Source: Thalassolituus sp.
GTDB lineage: Bacteria; Pseudomonadota; Gammaproteobacteria; Pseudomonadales; Oceanobacteraceae
Length of the DNA: 5,319 nucleotides
Assembly (NCBI GenBank): GCA_029212275.1
Contig: JARGOI010000200.1
Coordinates: 1 to 5,319 of the forward strand
Reading direction: 5' to 3'
Part shown: positions 1 through 5,319 of the stretch, piece by piece
Position numbering within the stretch: the first letter of the stretch is position 1
Layout: every line of letters starts with the position of its first letter
Notes under the pieces: generated by a model
The model's input: only the letters and a program-made list of their open reading frames with translations
Told to the model about the DNA's origin: nothing
Database searches by the model: none
Translations under genes and position numbers: made by a program

Positions 1-320
1 ACGATCCCATGGCAAACTCTGGAAAAGTCATACTTTTCCTGTTGTTGATTGTTGGTCTCATTGTCTTTTTAGCATGGTTAATCAATAAAACTCGTGCAAC
101 ACAGTTTGGTTTGGGCCAAGCACAATTACGTACAATTGCCATGCTATCCCTAGGGACGAAAGAAAAAGTAGCCATTATTGAAGCGGGCGGAAAACATCTT
201 GTGATTGGTGTTACCCCACATCAAATTACATTGCTCAGTGAGCTAAACGAAAAAATTGAACAAACACCAGCAGCAACGTTAGGGTTTGCTGAGATACTAA
301 AAAAGGCGGTAACCAAGTGA
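1..320 (+). CDS. fliO: Flagellar biosynthesis protein FliO, probably 5'-partial at the window edge
   Basis: FliO is a small bitopic membrane protein that helps FliP oligomerise and stabilises the export gate during assembly; it is not part of the finished gate. Counting from the ATG at position 9 gives 103 residues. One hydrophobic segment spans about residues 7-25 and is followed by basic residues (NKTR), placing the rest in the cytoplasm. The FliO core lies at residues 46-76, with LSLGTKEKVAIIEAG and then HLVIGVTPHQITLL. The frame is open upstream of that ATG (GAT CCC), and the 8 visible bases hold no Shine-Dalgarno sequence. Many gammaproteobacterial FliO proteins carry a signal peptide or periplasmic stretch before this segment, so I infer that the true start is left of the window; a start at 9 cannot be excluded. 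The stop (318-320) overlaps the fliP start. The identity is well supported by the core motif and by gene order; the start is uncertain. Confidence 0.88.
   Translation, partial: DPMANSGKVILFLLLIVGLIVFLAWLINKTRATQFGLGQAQLRTIAMLSLGTKEKVAIIEAGGKHLVIGVTPHQITLLSELNEKIEQTPAATLGFAEILKKAVTK
303..309 (+). promoter_or_regulatory. Shine-Dalgarno sequence supporting the GTG start of fliP
   Basis: The AAGGCGG stretch lies inside the end of fliO, 7 bases before the GTG at 317-319. It supports the GTG start. The next in-frame ATGs (362 and 365) would remove most of the signal peptide. The GTGA overlap of start and fliO stop suggests translational coupling of FliO with its client FliP. Confidence 0.6.
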
Positions 321-376
321 AATTTTTGTCGTGGCTTCCTTTAGTATTTTTGGCCAGTCCAATGATGGCTATGGCA
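317..376 (+). other. Signal peptide of FliP
   Basis: Residues 1-20 of FliP have a Lys at position 2, a hydrophobic core (FLSWLPLVFLASPMM) and a small-residue cut site (AMA, then AEP). This fits a Sec signal peptide, as known for Salmonella FliP. Cleavage one residue later (after MAA) is also possible. Confidence 0.75.
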
Positions 377-1081
377 GCTGAACCCTTTTTAGGTGCGGCT
401 ATGCCAGGCATACCTGCTGTGGTATATAAAACCAATGATAATGGTGGAGAATATTCAGTAACGATTCAAATTTTAGCGTTGATGACAATCTTAACGGTGT
501 TGCCATCGCTACTCATAATGATGACATCTTTTACTCGCATCATTGTTGTATTAGCCATTCTACGTCAAGCCATGGGGTTGCAGCAGACACCGTCGAATCA
601 AGTATTACTAGGACTGTCGTTGTTTTTAAGTTTGTTTATTATGATGCCGGTGTTTCGTATTATTAATGTTGAAGCCGTTCAGCCTTACATGGCCGAAACC
701 ATTACGCCTCAGGTAGCACTGGAAAAAGCCATTGTTCCAATACACGAATTTATGTTGTCGCAAACTCGCGAAAACGATTTGAATTTATTTGTGCGTCTTA
801 GTGGTCGTGATGACATTACTACGGCAGAAGCAACGCCCATTCATATTCTTATTCCAGCATTTATTACCAGCGAACTGAAAACAGCGTTTCAAATTGGATT
901 TCTAATTTTTATCCCTTTTCTCATCATTGATTTAGTGGTCGCTAGTATCTTAATGGCCATGGGTATGATGATGTTGTCACCCATTATTATCTCGCTGCCA
1001 TTTAAAATAATGTTGTTTGTGTTAATTGATGGTTGGGCATTGATTATGGGCACATTGGCCAATAGTTTTGGTACGGTTTAG
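317..1081 (+). CDS. fliP: Flagellar type III export gate protein FliP
   Basis: FliP is the main subunit of the export gate, a helical FliP5-FliQ4-FliR1 channel in the inner membrane through which rod, hook and filament proteins pass. At 254 residues it is of normal family length. An N-terminal signal peptide covers about residues 1-20, with a likely cut after AMA before AEPF; FliP is unusual among export proteins in having a cleaved signal. Hydrophobic segments lie near residues 50-70, 95-115, 188-212 and 219-248. The family motifs are TSFTRIIVVLAILRQAMG (70-87), TPSNQVLLG (91-99) and PAFITSELKTAFQIGF (180-195). The Met triplet at 217-219 (MGMMML) matches the methionine gasket that seals the closed pore in Salmonella. 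The start is GTG, overlapping fliO by 4 bases. No frameshift or missing motif was seen. The identity is near certain. Confidence 0.97.
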   Translation: MKFLSWLPLVFLASPMMAMAAEPFLGAAMPGIPAVVYKTNDNGGEYSVTIQILALMTILTVLPSLLIMMTSFTRIIVVLAILRQAMGLQQTPSNQVLLGLSLFLSLFIMMPVFRIINVEAVQPYMAETITPQVALEKAIVPIHEFMLSQTRENDLNLFVRLSGRDDITTAEATPIHILIPAFITSELKTAFQIGFLIFIPFLIIDLVVASILMAMGMMMLSPIIISLPFKIMLFVLIDGWALIMGTLANSFGTV

Positions 1082-1103
1082 TACTTAATAGGAAGAGCTT
1101 ATT

Positions 1104-1373
1104 ATGACAGATGCCATAGTTGGAGATATATTCTCAAACGCTTTATACATTGTGTTGATGATTGTTGTTGCGATGATTATTCCGAGCTTGGTCATTGGTT
1201 TGGCGGTTAGTACATTTCAGGCAGCCACTCAAATTAACGAACAAACACTGAGTTTTTTGCCACGTTTGGTGGTCACTTTGCTGGCCATATTGATGTTTGG
1301 TCCTTGGGCCGTGAATGCCGTATTGGATTTTACCCGGGATATTTACATGAATATTCCATTTCTCATCGGGTGA
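1104..1373 (+). CDS. fliQ: Flagellar type III export gate protein FliQ
   Basis: FliQ is the small two-helix gate subunit; several copies pack around FliP in the export channel. At 89 residues it has the usual length. Two hydrophobic hairpin helices lie at about residues 12-36 and 54-76. The connecting cytoplasmic stretch holds the family motif GLAVSTFQAATQINEQTL (32-49) followed by SFLPRL. The ATG at 1104 follows an AGGAAGAG ribosome-binding site at 1090-1097. The gap to fliP is 22 bases and contains no terminator, so it is cotranscribed with its neighbours. The protein is intact and conventional. The homologous injectisome subunit (SctS) is excluded by the flagellar neighbours. Confidence 0.97.
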   Translation: MTDAIVGDIFSNALYIVLMIVVAMIIPSLVIGLAVSTFQAATQINEQTLSFLPRLVVTLLAILMFGPWAVNAVLDFTRDIYMNIPFLIG

Positions 1374-1375
1374 TC
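1369..1375 (+). promoter_or_regulatory. Shine-Dalgarno sequence of fliR overlapping the fliQ stop codon
   Basis: GGTGATC spans the TGA stop of fliQ (1371-1373). It is complementary to the conserved 16S 3' end (GATCACC) on the side nearest the start codon, whereas the usual core is GGAGG. Aligned to the full anti-Shine-Dalgarno sequence, the place of the GGAGG core ends at 1370, 6 bases before the ATG at 1377, which is a standard spacing. This suggests that the ribosome ending fliQ can restart on fliR. Confidence 0.5.
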
Positions 1376-1376
1376 T

Positions 1377-2156
1377 ATGTTTGAGCTTGATCCGCTTGAA
1401 GTAAGTCACTGGGTCAGTCGTTATATTTATCCATTTACTCGCATAGCTGGGCTGTTTATGGTGATGCCTTTATTTGGCACACGTATGGTCTCCCAGCGTA
1501 TTCGACTATTATTAGCCGTCACTGTGACTTTGGCGATTGTGCCAATTTTGCCCCCCATGCCTAAGGTTGAAGCCATTTCGTTAGCCTCTTTTATTATTGT
1601 GATGCAACAGCTTTTAATAGGTATTTTGCTTGGGTTCGTCGTCGAATTATTGATGCAGGTGTTCGTTATTGCTGGTCAATTAATAGCAATGCAAACTGGC
1701 TTAGGGATTGCAACCACAGTTGATCCCTCACAGGGAGCTTCGGTTGTCGTGGTATCACAATGGTTTTTATTTATGGCGTCGCTGGTTTTTTTGGCACTCA
1801 ACGGACATTTGGTGTTAATAGAGATTTTAGTTGATAGCTTCGAAAGTATTCCTATTGGAATGGATGGTTTTTCGGTTCAGCAATTTTCACTGGTAGTGGA
1901 ATGGAGTGGCTGGATGTTTGCGGCGGCTATTGTTATTTCGTTGCCTGCGATCACGGCGTTATTAATTGTGAACTTGGCATTTGGTGTGATGACTCGTGCT
2001 GCGCCTCAATTAAATATTTTTGCATTAGGTTTTCCTGTCACCATGATCGTTGGTTTATTTATTATTTGGTTAAATATTGATGATATGGCGACGGGATTTC
2101 AGTTTTATATGGACATACTTTTTGAGTTTCTAAAAAAATTAGTCACGATGAATTGA
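1377..2156 (+). CDS. fliR: Flagellar type III export gate protein FliR
   Basis: FliR is the single-copy subunit that closes the helical FliP-FliQ-FliR channel and contacts FlhB; structurally it resembles a FliP-FliQ fusion. At 259 residues it has normal length. It is strongly hydrophobic throughout, with segments near residues 15-33, 43-60, 68-105, 125-150, 178-203 and 213-232. The family motifs are GQLIAMQTGLGIATTVDPSQG in two parts (GQLIAMQTGLG at 100-110; DPSQG at 116-120), LNGHLVLI (141-148) and NLAFGVMTRAAPQLNIFALG (199-218). It starts 3 bases after the fliQ stop. FliR is a separate protein here; some bacteria have a FliR-FlhB fusion, but this one ends with a TGA stop at 2154-2156. No anomalies were seen. 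Confidence 0.97.
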   Translation: MFELDPLEVSHWVSRYIYPFTRIAGLFMVMPLFGTRMVSQRIRLLLAVTVTLAIVPILPPMPKVEAISLASFIIVMQQLLIGILLGFVVELLMQVFVIAGQLIAMQTGLGIATTVDPSQGASVVVVSQWFLFMASLVFLALNGHLVLIEILVDSFESIPIGMDGFSVQQFSLVVEWSGWMFAAAIVISLPAITALLIVNLAFGVMTRAAPQLNIFALGFPVTMIVGLFIIWLNIDDMATGFQFYMDILFEFLKKLVTMN

Positions 2157-2227
2157 TAATTTGGTACCGAGTGTCGATGCAATAATTTCAAATCGATCAT
2201 TGTTAATATCTGCAGATGAGATAACGG

Positions 2228-3370
2228 ATGGCTGAACAAGACAGCAGTCAAGAAAAAACCGAAGAACCCACCGCGCGAAAAATAGAGAAATCGCGCGAAG
2301 AGGGTCAGGCCCCGCGTTCTAAAGAGCTGAGTACCACTATGGTACTGTTGCTTGGAGCGTTGGGTTTATTGGTGTTTGGTCCATTTTTATCGGAAAAAAT
2401 TACCAATCTGTCGCGTTATTGTTTTTCGTTCGATCGACGAACTGCCTTCGACCCATCGACAATGGCGATTCACCTAGACGCTGCTGCTTTAGAAGCTGCC
2501 ATTGGCTTGACGCCATGGCTGGCGGTGGTATTACTCGCCGCATTTGTTGGACCGCTAGGCGTGGGCGGGTGGTTATTTTCCAGTAAAGCTTTTATGCCAA
2601 AAGGCGATCGTATCAATCCCTTGGCAGGTCTCAAGCGCATGTTCTCGATGAACTCCCTGGTCGAATTGATCAAGGCATGGGCTAAAGTATTGGTGGTCGG
2701 TTCGGTGGCTTGGTTCGTATTGATGTTTTTCTTTGAAGACGCTATGGCCATTCAGCATCAACAAGTTCGTCCGGCCATTGATTCTGCGATCACCATTATT
2801 ATTTGGAGTGTGATTGCGCTGTGCGCGTCCACATCGCTGATTGCCATCGCCGATGTTCCTTGGCAGCTGTATAGTCACAAGAAAAAACTGCGCATGTCGA
2901 TGCAAGATATAAAAGATGAATTTAAAGAAACCGAAGGCAAGCCCGAAGTCAAAGGCCGCGTCCGTCAATTACAACGTGAAATTGCCCAACGTCGAATGAT
3001 GGCGGATGTGCCAAATGCGGATGTGATTATTACTAACCCCACGCATTATTCTATTGCCTTGAGTTACAGTGCAGGCAGTCAAAATGCCCCAGTGCTAGTC
3101 GCTAAAGGGGTCGACCAAGCGGCGATGAAAATTCGTGAAATTGCGAAAGAACATAATATTCCACAAATGCAGGCGCCCCCTTTGGCGCGCGCTTTGTACG
3201 CACATGCACGTGTTGGTGATGAAATACCAGAAGGTTTGTACGTCGCAGTAGCGCAAGTACTGGCGTATATTTTCCAGATGGATCAGTTTGTGAAAGGCAA
3301 TGGTCCACGTCCAGAACGTAAGCCAGATTTCCCGATTCCGCGTGATTTAAGAGTGGACCCTGCACCCTAG
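2228..3370 (+). CDS. flhB: Flagellar export switch protein FlhB
   Basis: FlhB sits on the FliPQR gate and controls which substrates are exported, switching from rod/hook to filament proteins after self-cleavage in its cytoplasmic domain. At 380 residues it has normal length. The N-terminus is charged and cytoplasmic (SQEKTEEPTARKIEKSREEG, residues 7-26), a family hallmark. Four hydrophobic segments lie near 36-53, 92-118, 150-170 and 186-208. A charged linker (about 213-260) contains QDIKDEFKETEGKPEVKGR. The cleavage motif NPTH is at 270-273, inside DVIITNPTHYSIAL, with cleavage expected between Asn270 and Pro271. PPLARALY (317-324) follows. The ATG at 2228 has GATGAG about 7 bases upstream and an in-frame TAA at 2222-2224, so the start cannot lie further up. 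The 71-base gap after fliR is longer than others in this cluster, but I see no convincing promoter or terminator in it. Confidence 0.97.
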   Translation: MAEQDSSQEKTEEPTARKIEKSREEGQAPRSKELSTTMVLLLGALGLLVFGPFLSEKITNLSRYCFSFDRRTAFDPSTMAIHLDAAALEAAIGLTPWLAVVLLAAFVGPLGVGGWLFSSKAFMPKGDRINPLAGLKRMFSMNSLVELIKAWAKVLVVGSVAWFVLMFFFEDAMAIQHQQVRPAIDSAITIIIWSVIALCASTSLIAIADVPWQLYSHKKKLRMSMQDIKDEFKETEGKPEVKGRVRQLQREIAQRRMMADVPNADVIITNPTHYSIALSYSAGSQNAPVLVAKGVDQAAMKIREIAKEHNIPQMQAPPLARALYAHARVGDEIPEGLYVAVAQVLAYIFQMDQFVKGNGPRPERKPDFPIPRDLRVDPAP

Positions 3371-3410
3371 TGCAATAGCAAATTAAGAGGCTTGATTTAT
3401 TCGTCGTTCA

Positions 3411-3430
3411 CATAAAAAAACATAAAAAAA
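3411..3430 (+). repeat. Tandem 10-base direct repeat with phased A-tracts
   Basis: Two exact adjacent copies of CATAAAAAAA lie in the flhB-flhA gap. The two 7-A tracts are 10 bases apart, close to one helical turn, and a third 6-A tract lies at 3443-3448. Such phasing usually gives intrinsically bent DNA. The repeat lies just upstream of the promoter-like element, so a role in DNA bending or as an A-rich upstream element is plausible but not shown. Chance tandem slippage in AT-rich DNA is the plain alternative. Confidence 0.8.
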
Positions 3431-3441
3431 TTTGCAGATTT

Positions 3442-3468
3442 TAAAAAACGGAATGCTTCTTGCGATAC
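3442..3468 (+). promoter_or_regulatory. Possible sigma-28 (FliA) promoter upstream of flhA, overlapping the sigma-54-like site
   Basis: TAAA at 3442-3445 is followed after 15 bases by TGCGATAC (3461-3468). The sigma-28 pattern is TAAA-N15-GCCGATAA. The -35 part is perfect, but the -10 part matches only 5 of 8 positions (the CGATA core). TAAA is easy to find in this A-rich stretch, so I rate this below the sigma-54 reading. The two readings share bases and predict start sites only a few bases apart. Confidence 0.2.
3449..3464 (+). promoter_or_regulatory. Candidate sigma-54 (RpoN) promoter for flhA
   Basis: The invariant GG (3450-3451) and GC (3462-3463) are separated by exactly 10 bases, as a -24/-12 promoter requires, and the -12 part is a full TTGC (3460-3463). 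Against the consensus TGGCACG-N4-TTGC, the -24 part also matches A at 3453 and G at 3455 but lacks the leading T and both C bases. Transcription would start near 3475, giving a leader of about 40 bases. In Vibrio and Pseudomonas, flhA belongs to the sigma-54-dependent class driven by FlrA/FleQ, which makes this location sensible. I saw no activator site. A GG-N10-GC match alone is common by chance. Confidence 0.42.
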
Positions 3469-3505
3469 CCCTTAAATAATTGATCAGTTTCAACATATTT
3501 TTGAC

Positions 3506-3511
3506 GGGTGA
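3506..3511 (+). promoter_or_regulatory. Shine-Dalgarno sequence of flhA
   Basis: GGGTGA lies 4 bases before the ATG at 3516. Like the fliR site, it pairs with the ATCACC side of the 16S tail, so the place of the GGAGG core ends about 7 bases before the start. An in-frame TAA at 3477-3479 limits upstream extension. An in-frame TTG at 3501 is possible but overlaps this site and is less likely. Confidence 0.55.
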
Positions 3512-3515
3512 CATA

Positions 3516-5319
3516 ATGGCGGTAGCTTCCGGCAGTAGATTAACAGGACAACTAAAAGGCGGTGCCGCATTATTGGCACAAAGCAATCTAGGCATACCCA
3601 TCATGCTGTTGGTATTGCTGGGAATGATGACTCTGCCACTGCCTCCTTTTCTATTGGATACTTTTTTTACCTTTAATATTGCCCTGTCTATTGTGGTGTT
3701 GTTGGTCAGTGTCTATGCCCGCCGTCCGCTCGACTTCGATATTTTCCCGACCATTCTATTGATCGCTACTTTATTGCGCTTAGCACTCAACGTCGCATCC
3801 ACGCGCGTTGTTTTGTTATATGGCCATGAAGGTGGCGACTCGGCGGGTAAGGTGATCGAGGCCTTTGGTGAAGTGCTGATTGGTGGTAACTACGCGGTCG
3901 GCTTAGTTGTTTTTATGATCTTAATGATCATCAACTTTGTGGTGGTGACTAAGGGTGCAGGACGTGTATCGGAAGTCAGTGCGCGTTTTACTTTGGATGC
4001 CATGCCCGGTAAGCAAATGGCGATTGATGCCGACCTTAATGCGGGTTTAATTGATGCCGATCAAGCAAAAATACGTCGCGCCGATGTCGCAGCCGAAGCC
4101 GATTTCTACGGCTCGATGGACGGTGCCAGTAAATTTGTGAAAGGCGACGCGGTCGCCGGTATTTTGATTCTAATTATCAACGTTGTTGGTGGTTTTGCTA
4201 TTGGTATGGCACAACACGATTTAACCTTTAATGATGCAGTTGCTGCTTATACCTTGTTGGCTATTGGTGATGGCTTGGTTGCGCAAATCCCTTCATTACT
4301 ATTGTCGACTGCTACCGCGATCATGGTGACGCGAAATCGCAGCGACACTAACGAAGACATGGGTCAGCAAGTCTTTGGTCAAATGTTTGGCTCAGCGCAA
4401 GCATTAGGCGTCTCTTCTGGTTTGTTGTTGCTGATGGGCTTGGTTCCGGGTATGCCGCACACCGTATTCCTCAGTGCCGGTGTGATTGCGGGCATTTGTG
4501 CCTATATTATCCATTGGAAAAAAGATGGTGGTGATCTTGGTGATCAGGTGCTGTCGCGTTTGGGATTAGAAAATAACAATCAAGTACGCTTGGCAGGCCC
4601 AGCGGGCGTTCCCAGTAAGCTTGCACCGCCTAAAGAGCGTGCCGAAGCGGCGATTAAACAGCTAGAAGTCAAAGAGCTGGGTTGGGACGATGTGGAGCCT
4701 GTCGACCGAGTGGGCTTAGAAGTAGGTTATCGCTTGATTCCTTTGGTGGATAAAAACCAAGGTGGCGAACTGCTTAATCGTATTAAAGGCGTACGCCGAA
4801 AATTATCGCAAGAACTCGGGTTCTTAATGCCCTCGGTGCATATTCGCGACAACCTCGATTTATTGCCCAATCAATACCGTATTACGCTCATGGGGGTGAC
4901 CTTAGCCGAAGCCGACATCTTTCCAGAGCGTGACATGGCCATTAACCCTGGACAAGTCTTTGGCAAAATCGATGGCCAAGCGACCACTGATCCTGCGTTT
5001 GGTATGGAAGCCTATTGGATTGAAGCCAGTTCAAAAGATCGTGCGCAAACCTTAGGTTACACCGTGGTGGATGCCAGCACCGTGGTTGCAACCCATTTAA
5101 ATCAGGTTTTACAGAGCCATGCGCACGAATTAGTGGGCCACGAAGACGTGCAGCATTTGGTCGATATGCTGGCGAAAACCTCCCCCAAGTTGGCCGAAGA
5201 ATTGGTGCCCAACAAAGTCTCTATCAGCCAGTTGTTGTCGGTCTTGCAAAGTTTGCTGCGCGAACATGTGCCCATTCGAGATTTGCGCTCTATCGCCGAG
5301 TCTTTGGCGAATTCACCTG
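3516..5319 (+). CDS. flhA: Flagellar export ring protein FlhA, 3'-partial (runs off the window)
   Basis: FlhA forms a nine-subunit ring below the FliPQR-FlhB gate; its membrane part uses the proton-motive force and its cytoplasmic domain docks chaperone-substrate complexes. The frame is open from the ATG to the window end: 601 codons plus one base, against roughly 690-700 in the family, so only the far C-terminus is missing. Hydrophobic segments lie near residues 28-45, 48-66, 76-90, 118-145, 212-231, 243-270, 297-312 and 315-332. The FHIPEP-family stretch has RPLDFDIFPT (70-79) and LLRLALNVASTRVVLL (86-101). The conserved cytoplasmic loop (about 146-211) has GRVSEVSARFTLDAMPGKQM and EADFYGSMDGASKF. 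Asp211 (KGDA) appears to match Salmonella Asp208, and Arg150, Arg157 and Asp161 its Arg147/Arg154/Asp158, aligned from memory. A linker follows at about 333-375. The C-terminal domain keeps DPAFGMEAYWIE (492-503), VVDASTVVATHL (517-528) and VPIRDLRSI (585-593). flhF is the gene expected downstream. Confidence 0.96.
   Translation, partial: MAVASGSRLTGQLKGGAALLAQSNLGIPIMLLVLLGMMTLPLPPFLLDTFFTFNIALSIVVLLVSVYARRPLDFDIFPTILLIATLLRLALNVASTRVVLLYGHEGGDSAGKVIEAFGEVLIGGNYAVGLVVFMILMIINFVVVTKGAGRVSEVSARFTLDAMPGKQMAIDADLNAGLIDADQAKIRRADVAAEADFYGSMDGASKFVKGDAVAGILILIINVVGGFAIGMAQHDLTFNDAVAAYTLLAIGDGLVAQIPSLLLSTATAIMVTRNRSDTNEDMGQQVFGQMFGSAQALGVSSGLLLLMGLVPGMPHTVFLSAGVIAGICAYIIHWKKDGGDLGDQVLSRLGLENNNQVRLAGPAGVPSKLAPPKERAEAAIKQLEVKELGWDDVEPVDRVGLEVGYRLIPLVDKNQGGELLNRIKGVRRKLSQELGFLMPSVHIRDNLDLLPNQYRITLMGVTLAEADIFPERDMAINPGQVFGKIDGQATTDPAFGMEAYWIEASSKDRAQTLGYTVVDASTVVATHLNQVLQSHAHELVGHEDVQHLVDMLAKTSPKLAEELVPNKVSISQLLSVLQSLLREHVPIRDLRSIAESLANSP

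Noticed and set aside
1143..1409. 88-codon minus-strand frame opposite fliQ
   Set aside because: It is the reverse complement of conserved fliQ codons, rich in His/Asn/Gln, with no domain.
2173..2202. Hairpins in the fliR-flhB gap (TCGAT with ATCGA; CAATAAT with ATCATTG)
   Set aside because: The stems are short and AT-rich, overlap each other and have no T-run; not convincing as a terminator or operator.
2216..2224. Two-codon frame ATG AGA TAA just before flhB
   Set aside because: It is most simply a chance ATG; its only use is that the in-frame TAA fixes the flhB start downstream.
2573..2968. 131-codon open frame on the minus strand inside flhB
   Set aside because: It lies wholly within a strongly supported flhB, has low-complexity Asn/His/Arg-rich content typical of an antisense shadow, and no recognisable domain.
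3371..3448. Possible terminator after flhB, suggested by A/T runs
   Set aside because: There is no GC-rich stem before a T-run. The only pairing (AAAAT with ATTTT around 3427-3442) is a 5-base A/T stem.
3383..3604. 73-codon minus-strand frame covering the flhB-flhA gap
   Set aside because: It runs across the flhA start and the promoter-like region, matches no family I know, and nothing supports it as a gene.
317..5319. Virulence-type (injectisome) secretion gate instead of a flagellar one
   Set aside because: The presence of fliO and the gene order fliOPQR-flhB-flhA, together with flagellar-type motifs in FlhA and FlhB, point to the flagellar system.
1..5319. Search for a new system, mobile element, CRISPR array, tRNA or other RNA gene
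   Set aside because: Almost all of the window is occupied by six conserved flagellar genes; no spaced repeats, terminal inverted repeats, tRNA-like fold or foreign gene was seen.

Overview
This window is a stretch of a bacterial flagellar biosynthesis cluster. All six genes lie on the plus strand in the order fliO, fliP, fliQ, fliR, flhB, flhA. Together they encode the membrane part of the flagellar type III export apparatus. The gene order, the separate fliR and flhB genes, and protein sequences close to the Pseudomonas/Vibrio/Shewanella type suggest a motile gammaproteobacterium, possibly a polar-flagellated marine or aquatic one. That placement is an inference from recalled family sequences; no search was run.

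Layout. Positions 1-320 hold fliO, which probably starts before the window. fliP (317-1081) overlaps it by 4 bases and starts with GTG. fliQ (1104-1373) and fliR (1377-2156) follow at gaps of 22 and 3 bases. A 71-base gap precedes flhB (2228-3370). A 145-base AT-rich gap follows, with an exact 10-base tandem repeat ending in A-tracts and a promoter-like element. flhA starts at 3516 and runs off the right edge after 601 codons, with about 90-100 residues missing compared with the usual length of the family.

How the genes work together. FliP, FliQ and FliR build the helical export gate (FliP5-FliQ4-FliR1 in Salmonella). FliO assists FliP assembly. FlhB wraps the closed gate and, through self-cleavage at NPTH, switches substrate class from rod/hook to filament proteins. 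FlhA forms the nonameric ring that couples proton-motive force to export and receives chaperone-substrate complexes. Key residues looked for in each protein are present, and no frameshift or internal stop was found.

No new biological system is visible. The window is conserved housekeeping motility DNA. The parts worth a second look are regulatory: the flhB-flhA gap, where a sigma-54-like and a sigma-28-like element overlap downstream of phased A-tracts, and the Shine-Dalgarno sequence of fliR, which overlaps the fliQ stop codon. On the minus strand I found only shadow reading frames.
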